From positions 1-40,046 of the forward strand of contig CACXLY010000035.1 of assembly GCA_902768605.1 (NCBI GenBank): a stretch of 40,046 nt of DNA, read 5' to 3'. The stretch's first letter is position 1, and the number at the start of each line of letters is the position of its first letter. Of the stretch, positions 33,445 through 40,046 are shown in pieces. Both the position numbers and the translations under genes were made by a program. The notes below the pieces were generated by a model that saw nothing but the letters and a program-made list of their open reading frames with translations, ran no database searches and was not told the origin of the DNA. This DNA is from an uncultured Bacteroidales bacterium (GTDB lineage: Bacteria; Bacteroidota; Bacteroidia; Bacteroidales; Bacteroidaceae).

Positions 33445-36400
33445 TTAATACAAGACCTTGCGTCCATTCACGATGTTAATGCCCTTCTGCATCTTGCTCA
33501 AGCGCTGACCGGCAACGTTGTAAATGACACCATCAGTCGTCAGTTGACCGTTGTCAATTGCCTTAATAGCTGTAGCATCTTCATCGAAGTTGAAGGTAAG
33601 AGTCTTAACACCAGTGCCATTGACAACGCTTGCAGGCAGCAGAGCCTTACCCGCAGGAACAATTCCGCCGTTTACCTTCACGAACTTCGCGCCACTAAGA
33701 CCAAAGTATTTATTACTATTTATTTTGGTAGCTGCAGTGAAACCGACAAGTTTGTTATCTGAAAGGGTAGCGCCAGAAGTAGTATATGCAATCGTGACTT
33801 GAGTACTAGCTGTGCCTTTCAGCAGAACACCAGTACCAGCTGCAACGGCACCTGTAATCTGCACGCAGGTGATAACACCACTGGCGTCAACACCTGTTAC
33901 CTGCCATGCACTGTAGCCATTTGTTTCAGCATTTGTGAAGTCCACAGCACTTGTGCTGGCGAAGGTAGCATAGCCAGAAGCATTGAGGGTAATGGTCTCC
34001 GGAGCGTAAGGCTCTGGAGTTGCCTCTACGAACTTGTACAGCTGGATAGCCTTTTGGTTTGTGTATGTACTAGACTTAAAGTAGCGGAAACGTGTTTGAC
34101 CAGAATTGGCATTATAGCGGAGATAAGCACCGCCACTTACTATATTAGCATTATTATCGCTAAATGTAATAGCATTAGCATATACTGTTGAAGCATCCGC
34201 TTTTAGTCCGTTAGCATCTGAAGTCTGTCCTATATAAAGACCACTCGCACTTTCGATACTATAACCATCTTCTGTTTCCTGAATCGTGAACTCAGCAGCA
34301 GTTGTTGCACTTGTTGCTGCAATCTCGCCACTGTTGATGTCTACTTCAATAGTATTGCTTACTGCATCCAGCGTCTCAAGACTACCATCGAAGGCAACAC
34401 CACCTTCTTCATAGACGATAAGATACTGACCATCAGTGAGATCGGCAGTAGAAGTAACCTTCACATACTTGCTGCCAGCTGGAGTGGGAGGTGTAACTGA
34501 AGCTGCAGCCTGCGTAACTGTTACAAGATTAGAGTAAACGAAATCTTCATCACCCATTGCAAATACCTTGAAGTAAGCAGTGCGAGCATCAGAGCCTTCA
34601 TTCTCAATCATATAATATGACACGACATAACCATCTCCAATGCTTGGGTCTTGTTCTGCTACAACAACATCAAGCCAATCTGGTTCTGTTGCTTCTTCAC
34701 CTGTTGCAGTATAATACTGAACACCGAAATCAGTCATATCACTGATTGTCAAGTTTTCATAAGTGAGATCCAATGTGCCGTCATGCTCATCAGCATTTAC
34801 ATTAACATCAGCAGGGTCAACTGTGATAGAAGCAACAAGGACGGGCTCTGCGTATTCAGCAAGGTTGATATTGCCTAGACCAACATTGCCTGAAACCTTA
34901 TTTGTGTAAATCCACTTAATGTAACGTACACTTTCACCGAGATTATTAAACTCTTCACTCTGAGTGTCAAGTGCTGTGTAAGTCGCGAGGTCAGTATAGG
35001 TTGTACCATCAACTGAAGTCTGTACCGTAAACGTACCACCAGAGAAACCATTACCCTTGATATCAAAGGTCAACACACCGGGACGTTCACTAAATGCCAA
35101 GATGAGTTCATCACCTGTTGTGTCAAACTTCAACTTAGTAGTTGGATTTGTAGTTGCGTTATAATCAGTTCCAAGGCCACTCTGAGTCAAGCCATCAGTG
35201 CCAGCAATGTCATCTCTGCCTCCATCGAACTCGAAAGGCAATGTGGCAAAGTCAGCTACATAGTGTCCCTGTGTTACTGTAACAACTTTGCTCTCAGCAC
35301 CTGTGTAGCTAAGGGTGATAGTAGCTGTGCGGTCAGCATTGCCTTCGTTTGCAGTGGTGGTAAAGGTAACACTGCTTGCGCCTACAGTAATGTTGCTAAT
35401 CCAATCTGCATTAGTTGTTGCGCTAAGCGTCACACCTGAAACTGGGTTTGCAATTGTATAAGCAATCTCGCCACTTGTTGCATCATAAGCGATGTTGACA
35501 TCAGATGCAGTGATAACAGGAACTGCATTAACCACTTCCTCAATGCTACCAATCATAGTATTGTAGTATTGGCTGGAAGAAATACCCACATAATATCCCT
35601 TCACCTTAACAGTCTTACCTGCTAAAGAAGTGAAATCTGTACTAATTGGGAAGGAAATACTGCCTTTAGCAGTCGTAGCTCCGCTGATATTAGTAATGTT
35701 GTAATATGTTCCGCTGACGGAGAGCGTACCTTCATACTGCACATAGCTTGAGAGCTGTGCAGGTGTGGTGGACGCAACTCTTGTATCCATATCTGAACCT
35801 GATAATACAGTAGGCTCTTCTTCTACATAGTTTGACTCTGTCGCAGAAGTTACTGTGGCAGAACTACTATATTCAAGCACACCACCATAAGCAGAAACAG
35901 CACCTGAAAGTTTCACCTTGTCTCCAATATTATAGTCCGTCTGGCTATAGCTTGTGTTATAGTAATACACGTAGCCTGTGCCGTCACCTACGATGAAGCC
36001 TCTTTGGCTCTTGGCTACAATGGTACCCTGTACTGTGTAAGTGCCCGCAGCAGTAATATCCGAGATGTTGTCAACAATATTGGGATTACCAGCTTGCGTT
36101 ACTGTAACGTTCTTGGTTACTGTTTCGCTGGTGTTGTAGGTGTAGGTCAGCGTAACAGTTGCTGTACGAGCGACTTTAGTTGTGTTGGTAGAACAAGTGA
36201 AAGGAACAGAGCCATTAGCAACTGTGCCAACTGTGAGCCAATCAGATGTCGTTGCAGCTGTCATTGAGCCACCTGTGACTTCGTTTGTCAACGTATAAGA
36301 AATTGAACCAGAAGTAGCATTGTACGCGACATCTACATCATCGGCAGATATCGAAGGAGCAGTAGAACCGCCAGTTTCCCAAGTTATTGTTATCGATTTC

Positions 36401-36909
36401 AGATACATTGCGCCACTTGATGAACGAAGGCCAATATACTCATAATCGTTCGAAACTGTCACTTCACCCGTTCCTTGTTTGCCATCAAATGTAATCGAAC
36501 CCAATTTGGTTCCTTGGTTGCTATTATTATACAAATCTGTTGCATTTGTATAAGCAGTATTCTTACCATATATGTCTAAAACACGGTCTGTAGCTGTGGC
36601 CGCATTCCACTCTACAGTAACTTTCTTAACCTTACCGCCAGAAGTGGTAGTAACGATACCAGAATTACTTTTATCACTTCTAAGCTGGATTGAATTATTA
36701 CCTCCCGCACAATTTCCTGCATATACAGCACTTGAAGTTGCGGTTTTATTAGTCCAATTGGAATAAGTTGTACCAGTTACACCCGTCCACTGTTGATTAA
36801 GGACATCGACAACCGTCTCTGCCCATGCTGTTCCAGCTAGTGCTGTAGTCATCACGGCTACGATCATCCCGACTCGCAGCCAAAATTTGTTTAAAAGTTT
36901 TTGTTTCAT
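33445..36909 (-). CDS. Large secreted protein with BACON-like domains and MQKGINIVNGRK tail
   Basis: 1154 residues with a 30-residue signal peptide ending AGTAWA. The N-terminal beta-rich domain (about 31-180) is followed by a BACON-type domain (about 185-275; SISADDVDVAYNATSGSISY ending in KNVTVTQAG), an OB-fold/DUF5689-like region (about 276-465; RGFIVGDGTGYVYYY, IGDKVKLSGAV), a second BACON (about 466-555), a carbohydrate-binding-like stretch (about 556-690), a third BACON-like repeat, the GQYLIVYEEGG module (about 814-965) and the shared C-terminal module (about 970-1154) ending AGQRLSKMQKGINIVNGRK. No enzyme motif is visible, so adhesion or glycan binding is inferred. It leads a possible four-gene minus-strand operon with two peptides and the nuclease. 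Confidence 0.8.
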   Translation of the reverse strand: MKQKLLNKFWLRVGMIVAVMTTALAGTAWAETVVDVLNQQWTGVTGTTYSNWTNKTATSSAVYAGNCAGGNNSIQLRSDKSNSGIVTTTSGGKVKKVTVEWNAATATDRVLDIYGKNTAYTNATDLYNNSNQGTKLGSITFDGKQGTGEVTVSNDYEYIGLRSSSGAMYLKSITITWETGGSTAPSISADDVDVAYNATSGSISYTLTNEVTGGSMTAATTSDWLTVGTVANGSVPFTCSTNTTKVARTATVTLTYTYNTSETVTKNVTVTQAGNPNIVDNISDITAAGTYTVQGTIVAKSQRGFIVGDGTGYVYYYNTSYSQTDYNIGDKVKLSGAVSAYGGVLEYSSSATVTSATESNYVEEEPTVLSGSDMDTRVASTTPAQLSSYVQYEGTLSVSGTYYNITNISGATTAKGSISFPISTDFTSLAGKTVKVKGYYVGISSSQYYNTMIGSIEEVVNAVPVITASDVNIAYDATSGEIAYTIANPVSGVTLSATTNADWISNITVGASSVTFTTTANEGNADRTATITLSYTGAESKVVTVTQGHYVADFATLPFEFDGGRDDIAGTDGLTQSGLGTDYNATTNPTTKLKFDTTGDELILAFSERPGVLTFDIKGNGFSGGTFTVQTSVDGTTYTDLATYTALDTQSEEFNNLGESVRYIKWIYTNKVSGNVGLGNINLAEYAEPVLVASITVDPADVNVNADEHDGTLDLTYENLTISDMTDFGVQYYTATGEEATEPDWLDVVVAEQDPSIGDGYVVSYYMIENEGSDARTAYFKVFAMGDEDFVYSNLVTVTQAAASVTPPTPAGSKYVKVTSTADLTDGQYLIVYEEGGVAFDGSLETLDAVSNTIEVDINSGEIAATSATTAAEFTIQETEDGYSIESASGLYIGQTSDANGLKADASTVYANAITFSDNNANIVSGGAYLRYNANSGQTRFRYFKSSTYTNQKAIQLYKFVEATPEPYAPETITLNASGYATFASTSAVDFTNAETNGYSAWQVTGVDASGVITCVQITGAVAAGTGVLLKGTASTQVTIAYTTSGATLSDNKLVGFTAATKINSNKYFGLSGAKFVKVNGGIVPAGKALLPASVVNGTGVKTLTFNFDEDATAIKAIDNGQLTTDGVIYNVAGQRLSKMQKGINIVNGRKVLY

Positions 36910-37117
36910 TTTTGTTTAAAAATTTAAATTGGTTTGTTGTTTGGTTAATTATTGAATATATTTATCTGAAGTAGTTAAGTAGTCGTCCTTCGGACAGTAG
37001 TTCTTGCGCTCCAGTAGGTGCTCAGGCGGCAAAGCCGGAACTTCCCTTTGGTCAGGCGCAGGCGGAGAAGCCGAATGCTTTGGAAGCAGGAAGCAGGCGA
37101 ATGAGGTATTGGTCAGG
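36910..37117. other. Leader and repeat before the 33445-36909 gene
   Basis: Next to the gene is an AT-rich leader holding a 25-bp block (36933-36957) also found before the antitoxin gene at 38082-38106, with one mismatch. It is followed by repeat 36972-37092. No TAnnTTTG box is visible on the minus strand. Confidence 0.5.
36972..37092 (+). repeat. Dispersed repeat bordering the TA island, left copy
   Basis: Shares AGTTAAGTAGT, TAGTTCTTGCGCTCC, GGTGCTCAGGCG and CGCAGGCGGAGAAGCCGAATG with 39316-39455 in the same orientation. This copy has an extra stretch (GGCAAAGCCGGAACTTCCC) inserted between the GGTGCTCAGGC and GCGCAGGCGG words. Confidence 0.75.
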
Positions 37118-37375
37118 TTATATCCGCAGCAAGTCCTTTACGGAATATATGCGGCTCAGTGCTTCGAAGGAGAAGTATTGGTCATCCATTATCATATAGT
37201 CCTCGCGCTGCTTGCGGGAGAGCCGTTTTATGTCGGGGAACATAGAGACTGGCACAATGATTTCCCTGCCGTCGGTCAGATATGCTGCCATCGTTCCGCG
37301 CTTCACCTTAAAGTCAAGCTTCTTTATTCCTAAATTAGTATCTTTATACTTGCACATATTGCTGTCCTCCTTCAT
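37118..37375 (-). CDS. DUF2442-domain protein
   Basis: 85 residues. TMAAYLTDGREIIVPVSMFPDIKRLSRKQREDYMIMDDQYFSFEALSRIYSVKDLL fits DUF2442, a small family often found beside DUF4160 and suspected to be a toxin-antitoxin component; the role is unproven. The start MKEDSNMCKYKD was taken because an upstream stop codon abuts it (TAAAATG), a coupling arrangement; MCKYKD at 37357 is an alternative. The expected upstream partner survives only as a short remnant (37377-37475). Confidence 0.7.
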   Translation of the reverse strand: MKEDSNMCKYKDTNLGIKKLDFKVKRGTMAAYLTDGREIIVPVSMFPDIKRLSRKQREDYMIMDDQYFSFEALSRIYSVKDLLRI

Positions 37376-37376
37376 T

Positions 37377-37475
37377 TTATTTAATTCTCTTTATTCTTAT
37401 CTTCTTGCCGGCGAAGACATCGTCAATGAGCTTGTTCAGCTCTTCCCAATGTTCATCAATGGCTATTCTTGGATG
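37377..37475 (-). pseudogene. Remnant of a gene coupled to DUF2442
   Basis: The minus strand reads HPRIAIDEHWEELNKLIDDV and FAGKKIRIKRIK, then TAA one base before the DUF2442 ATG. There is no start codon and an in-frame stop lies just upstream, so it looks like the decayed C-terminus of a small partner gene. Chance coding cannot be excluded at about 30 codons. Confidence 0.35.
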
Positions 37476-37479
37476 TCAT

Positions 37480-37800
37480 TTAATTCGGTTCGATTACCTC
37501 ATTGGCAAGTTTGGCTGGTTCGCGCCTCACATCCCATAAGGCTACTATTTCTATTTGGTCGTCGTTGACGAGATATATGATTTTATTGTACTGTGTGGCT
37601 ACTATGCTGCGAAACTGTTGTGCGTACTGTATTAATAATGGTTCTCTAGCTCCAAGATTAGGGTTCTGACGCAAAAGTTTGATGGCGTTTTGTATTTTTT
37701 GCCTGAACTTTATTTTATATGCCCTACCCCATTCTTGCTCAATGTAATTGGCTGTAGTTGCTATCTGACATTCTGCGGTATTAGTAATGATTACTTTCAT
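37480..37800 (-). CDS. RelE/ParE-family toxin
   Basis: 106 residues. MKVIITNTAECQIATTANYIEQEWGRAYKIKFRQKIQNAIKLLRQNPNLGAREP then QYNKIIYLVNDDQIEIVALWDVRREPAKL matches the ParE/RelE plasmid-stabilisation toxin fold: two helices followed by strands ending in the W-D-R-R motif (usual form D.R.(D/N)P..L). Targets differ in the family (ribosome-bound mRNA or gyrase); ParE-like is favoured. Its ATG overlaps the stop of the upstream antitoxin gene by four bases, the standard toxin-antitoxin arrangement. Confidence 0.85.
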   Translation of the reverse strand: MKVIITNTAECQIATTANYIEQEWGRAYKIKFRQKIQNAIKLLRQNPNLGAREPLLIQYAQQFRSIVATQYNKIIYLVNDDQIEIVALWDVRREPAKLANEVIEPN

Positions 37801-38069
37801 ACCTTGCTTGAATTGTATTCAACATTTGGTTCGGCTACGATGAAAGATGAGTTTTCTTCGTCCCATTCGCTGAACAGTTCATCTATGTCACGATAATTAC
37901 CTTTAGCTAAATCTTGTTCTGACTGCATTATCATGGAATCTATCTCTTCTTTTGTGTATGGTGAGAGAATCGGCTCTTGCAACTTCCCTGCCAGCCAATC
38001 ACGGTCTTTCTTTGTAAGAGCCAAACCTTGCAAATAGTTCCAAAGATTATTGAGCGCAACTGTCGTCAT
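37797..38069 (-). CDS. Antitoxin of the RelE/ParE pair
   Basis: 90 residues beginning MTTVALNNLWNYLQGLALTKKDRDWLAGKLQEP, a Bacteroidales antitoxin N-terminus I recognise next to ParE/RelE toxins, with a predicted helical, acidic C-terminal half (DIDELFSEWDEENSSF) that would wrap the toxin. It overlaps the toxin start by ATGA. A 25-bp block at 38082-38106 upstream of its start also precedes the 33445-36909 gene. Confidence 0.8.
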   Translation of the reverse strand: MTTVALNNLWNYLQGLALTKKDRDWLAGKLQEPILSPYTKEEIDSMIMQSEQDLAKGNYRDIDELFSEWDEENSSFIVAEPNVEYNSSKV

Positions 38070-38081
38070 TATGATAATTTA

Positions 38082-38106
38082 TTTGTTTTTTGGTTAATTA
38101 TTGAAT
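38082..38106 (-). repeat. 25-bp leader block shared with 36933-36957
   Basis: Both blocks contain TTTGGTTAATTATTGAAT (plus strand) and differ at one of 25 positions. One sits 12 bp before the antitoxin start and the other 23 bp before the start of the large secreted protein, in the same orientation relative to the genes. Confidence 0.75.
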
Positions 38107-38153
38107 TGATTATTGTTCAGTTCTGTTTTGACTGTCTTTTTGCTGTTTGAGGG

Positions 38154-38390
38154 TTATTTCTGTTCGTTTATTGATTTGTTAAGTTCTTCGTTTAGATAGC
38201 TGTAGGCATAACCTGAAGACTGGAAATATAGTCCTGTTTGGGGATTGCTGAGCTTCTCAAACAGATGCGAGGCATAGACTTTATCGAATGCATCTTGCAT
38301 TGAGAGTCCATGCTCGTCCATAAGACGGGAGATAAGATCTTTCACTATCTCCTCCTTCATGTTCTGGAATTCTGCCTGAGAGACTTTCAT
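38154..38390 (-). CDS. Small hypothetical protein coupled to DUF3990
   Basis: 78 residues: MKVSQAEFQNMKEEIVKDLI, then SRLMDEHGLSMQDAFDKVYASHLFEKLSNPQTGLYFQSSGYAYSYLNEEL. Mostly helical, no membrane segment; I do not recognise a named family, though it resembles third genes I recall beside DUF3791/DUF3990 pairs. Its ATG overlaps the DUF3990 stop by four bases, so it is made in step with that protein and may be its partner or antidote. A 23-bp direct repeat at 38137-38159 overlaps its stop. Confidence 0.7.
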   Translation of the reverse strand: MKVSQAEFQNMKEEIVKDLISRLMDEHGLSMQDAFDKVYASHLFEKLSNPQTGLYFQSSGYAYSYLNEELNKSINEQK

Positions 38391-38857
38391 AGCTTTTTCA
38401 GTTTATCAATTGCCCTTTGTGTACAGAAGGCATATTGGAAGGTTATTCCTCTGATGTATTGGATACGGCGAAGAAACTCATCGAAAGTGATGTAGCCTTG
38501 CTTGTAGCGAGTTATCTGTGCTCCTACACGGTCGTTTGCTATCGGACCATACACGATGTCATAATCGTGTAAGGTTTTTCCGTTTGGCTCAGTTCGATGG
38601 TCATACACGAAATGCGCCCATTCTTCGGTATAGTCTTCGAAACGTTTGTAGCGGAGTTGCTGCATATTTGCTTCGTCATACTCATACGCATTGACGACTG
38701 GTGCTTTGTCTTCAAACTCTGCCTTAAACTGAGCCATCTCCATTGCCTGCTCTTTGTCGACGGAAAGATAGAATGCTTTACCAAAGTCTTTGTTCGGTTT
38801 GGACTTAGTGAGGTCTATCTTTTCGATGTCGATTGTTGAGCCATGATATAGTATCAT
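38387..38857 (-). CDS. DUF3990 (ADP-ribosyltransferase-like) protein
   Basis: 156 residues. The start MILYHGSTIDIEKIDL overlaps the DUF3791 stop by ATGA; an earlier frame extension is shadow sequence. LYHGS, DFGKAFYLSVDKEQAMEMA and YDIVYGPIANDRVGAQITRY are the DUF3990 hallmarks, a family placed by comparative genomics in the ADP-ribosyltransferase fold. QYAFCTQRAIDKL closes the domain. A toxin or effector role in a toxin-antitoxin-like operon is the leading idea but unproven. It is the middle of three overlapping genes. Confidence 0.85.
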   Translation of the reverse strand: MILYHGSTIDIEKIDLTKSKPNKDFGKAFYLSVDKEQAMEMAQFKAEFEDKAPVVNAYEYDEANMQQLRYKRFEDYTEEWAHFVYDHRTEPNGKTLHDYDIVYGPIANDRVGAQITRYKQGYITFDEFLRRIQYIRGITFQYAFCTQRAIDKLKKL

Positions 38858-39075
38858 AGTGTACCTCCTTTCCGTCGGCAATAGGATTGCAGCGTCTCGA
38901 TATTCTCCTCCACAGAGAGGGTATGCATGATGTTGTAGTGCCTGTCGCACAATGCCAAAGCACCATACTGGCTGAGATAGCGGTAAGCTTGCGCTTCCGT
39001 CACCTTGCTGCGAACGGCAAATTCTGCTATCAGCAAGATGAGATATTCTATTTTATCATGCAACCTCTTTGACAT
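38854..39075 (-). CDS. DUF3791 protein
   Basis: 73 residues: MSKRLHDKIEYLILLIAEFA, then VRSKVTEAQAYRYLSQYGALALCDRHYNIMHTLSVEENIETL. The central A..YL..YG....C...Y...HT motif is the DUF3791 signature. It is usually the first gene before DUF3990, as here, with ATGA overlap, and may act as antidote or regulator. A minus-strand promoter box lies 78 bp upstream. Confidence 0.8.
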   Translation of the reverse strand: MSKRLHDKIEYLILLIAEFAVRSKVTEAQAYRYLSQYGALALCDRHYNIMHTLSVEENIETLQSYCRRKGGTL

Positions 39076-39152
39076 CTTCGAGGGTTATTCTGTTTTTGCT
39101 GTTTGAAGGTTATTTGTTTTTGAAATGCACCTTACTTATATACTATCGTGCG

Positions 39153-39183
39153 CAAAGTTATACTTTTTTACGATGTAAGCCAA
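39153..39183 (-). promoter_or_regulatory. Promoter of the DUF3791-DUF3990 operon
   Basis: On the minus strand TAACTTTG (39153-39160) has a TTG at 39181-39183, 20 bp upstream, fitting the Bacteroidota -7/-33 pattern. The DUF3791 start is 77 bp downstream, giving a leader that contains the 23-bp repeat. Confidence 0.6.
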
Positions 39184-39315
39184 GGAAAAGTGAATAATTA
39201 TTTTACTTAATTACAAGAAACGCACCTTTGCAGGGGATTTAAGAAACAAGGCAGCACTATCTGAATGCACAATTAGATTAACCTAATTTAAGTTTCGGGA
39301 GTTCTGATTGTATTT

Positions 39316-39455
39316 GTTGTAGTTAAGTAGTTAAGTAGTTCTTGCGCTCCGTTGGTGCTCAGGCGCAGGCGGAGAAGCCGAATGTTTTGGCTGCTTATTA
39401 CAGGCGGGAAAAGGTGTTGGCTTAACTACTTAACTACTGTCTACTTAACTACTTC
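39316..39455 (+). repeat. Dispersed repeat bordering the TA island, right copy
   Basis: Same words and orientation as 36972-37092 (TAGTTCTTGCGCTCC, GGTGCTCAGGCGCAGGCGGA). In addition this copy is a large palindrome: AGTTAAGTAGTTAAGTAG at its left and CTTAACTACTTAACTACT at its right. Confidence 0.75.
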
Positions 39456-39467
39456 AGAAACTTCAGT

Positions 39468-39840
39468 TAATCTAATTTATTGCTGTCCGGGGAAAATTTC
39501 TCTCTCTTCCTTTTAGGTCCTTTTCCATCGGTGTTTCTGACGAATAGCAGCTAATGGGGGCTTGCCAAAATTCTCGAAGAGACGAAAGACCACAGACGGG
39601 GGTGTGAACCCCCGGTAATGTTGCAACGAAAAAGAAAGCCCTGAACCAAAGGTCGACGATAGTCAAGGGGCGACAGAGCCATAAGCAAGTTGTTATTAAA
39701 CAAGTTACATATTCTGTCGCCCCTTCAGGGCTTATTATTGTCAGGCTAATCTGTCCCGGGGGTTAACACCCCCGTCTGTGGTCTTTCGCACCTTCGGTGC
39801 TTTTCCTCGGACACCAATAATCTAATTTATTGCTGTCCGG
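39468..39840. repeat. 23-bp direct repeats flanking element C
   Basis: A perfect 23-bp sequence ending CTAATTTATTGCTGTCCGG occurs at 39468-39490 and at 39818-39840, on either side of the 340-bp element and overlapping its ends. Confidence 0.85.
39479..39818 (-). repeat. 340-bp MITE-like hairpin-array element, copy C
   Basis: Reverse-complement homolog of 4140-4479, same 340-bp length, with ATTGCTGTCCGG at one end and the degenerate complement TCGGACACCAAT at the other. Shared blocks include CGACAGAATATGTAACTTGT, ACGGGGGTGTTAACCCCCGG and CACCCCCGTCTGTGGTCT. The two copies differ mainly by a 21-nt insertion placed in different hairpins. Confidence 0.8.
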
Positions 39841-40046
39841 TAAAAGTTAAAAAGCTATCAATCATGTGTCCGCAGTGCCGATAAATAGGCGCTATGGACT
39901 TATTTTTGAAAAAGTAAGCCCCCTCCGTTCTTCCAGCCCCTCTTTTTTGACCAATAGCTCAATTTGCAGGGTGGAACAGCCGTCAAAGGTCGATTCCTAC
40001 TGGTGTTATGGCCGATTCAAACGTTTCAAGGCATAAATTGACGTTT

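Larger units (their letters stand above)
39076..40046. other. Gene-free end of the window
   Basis: No gene is supported. It holds a 23-bp direct repeat (39093-39115), the DUF3791 promoter, the right copy of the dispersed repeat (39316-39455) and the second 340-bp element (39479-39818). From 39841 to 40046 I see nothing I can name; a short frame at 39472-39666 is repeat translation. Confidence 0.65.

Noticed and set aside
39472..39666. 64-codon minus-strand frame
   Set aside because: Entirely inside repeat element C, with a matching pseudo-frame in copy A.

Overview
The window reads as a Bacteroidales chromosome, most likely Prevotellaceae. Four things point there. Promoters have the Bacteroidota form TTTG-N19/20-TAnnTTTG. 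Shine-Dalgarno sites are absent. The order tig-clpP-clpX-recQ and the Mla/Lpt ABC genes look like Bacteroidota relatives. Three secreted proteins end in a Prevotella-type 'AGQRL.KMQKGINIVNGKK' tail. Housekeeping genes are GC-rich with strong third-position bias, which creates long antisense reading frames. The last third of the window is visibly more AT-rich and accessory.

Layout: 1-3970 is a xylose operon (xylE, 5' end outside the window; xylB; xylA). 3971-4821 is a repeat-rich gap ending in a tRNA-Asn gene on the minus strand. 5002-9574 holds an operon of PfkB-type kinase, S41 protease, DUF4886 SGNH-like protein and a small SecB-like protein. 10314-14980 holds der, a lipoprotein gene and an M16 protease. 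15078-17646 holds mlaE, mlaF and lptB. 17682-22317 holds an alkaline-phosphatase-like protein, tig, clpP and clpX. recQ (22861-25131) carries an apparent 3' frameshift. kbl and tdh (27020-29304) are divergent and together degrade threonine to glycine and acetyl-CoA. 29470-30012 is a four-helix-bundle gene between two 9-bp repeat arrays. 37118-39075 is an island of DUF2442, RelE/antitoxin and DUF3791-DUF3990 genes between copies of one repeat.

The best candidate for an undescribed system is a pairing seen three times. A large secreted protein with a shared C-terminal module (genes at 25456-26484, 30380-33097 and 33445-36909) is followed at once, on the same strand, by a 54-60-residue peptide gene (26550-26714, 30135-30317 and 33231-33404). 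The peptides align without gaps over their first 24 residues (MKK[TR]YIIPE, then [QN][MI][MI]A.S at residues 19-24), have an acidic middle of variable length, and end exactly in W[DN][DE].W. Their function is unknown to me; they look like precursor or leader peptides.

The second theme is repeats entering genes. Short repeat words that fill the intergenic DNA also lie inside reading frames: a 40-codon in-frame insertion in xylB, the signal peptides of a lipoprotein and an M16 protease, linkers of two secreted proteins, and the recQ tail. There are also 340-bp inverted-repeat-ended hairpin elements, 22-bp triple repeats at two loci, and tandem copies of the 3' ends of tRNA-Asn and kbl.
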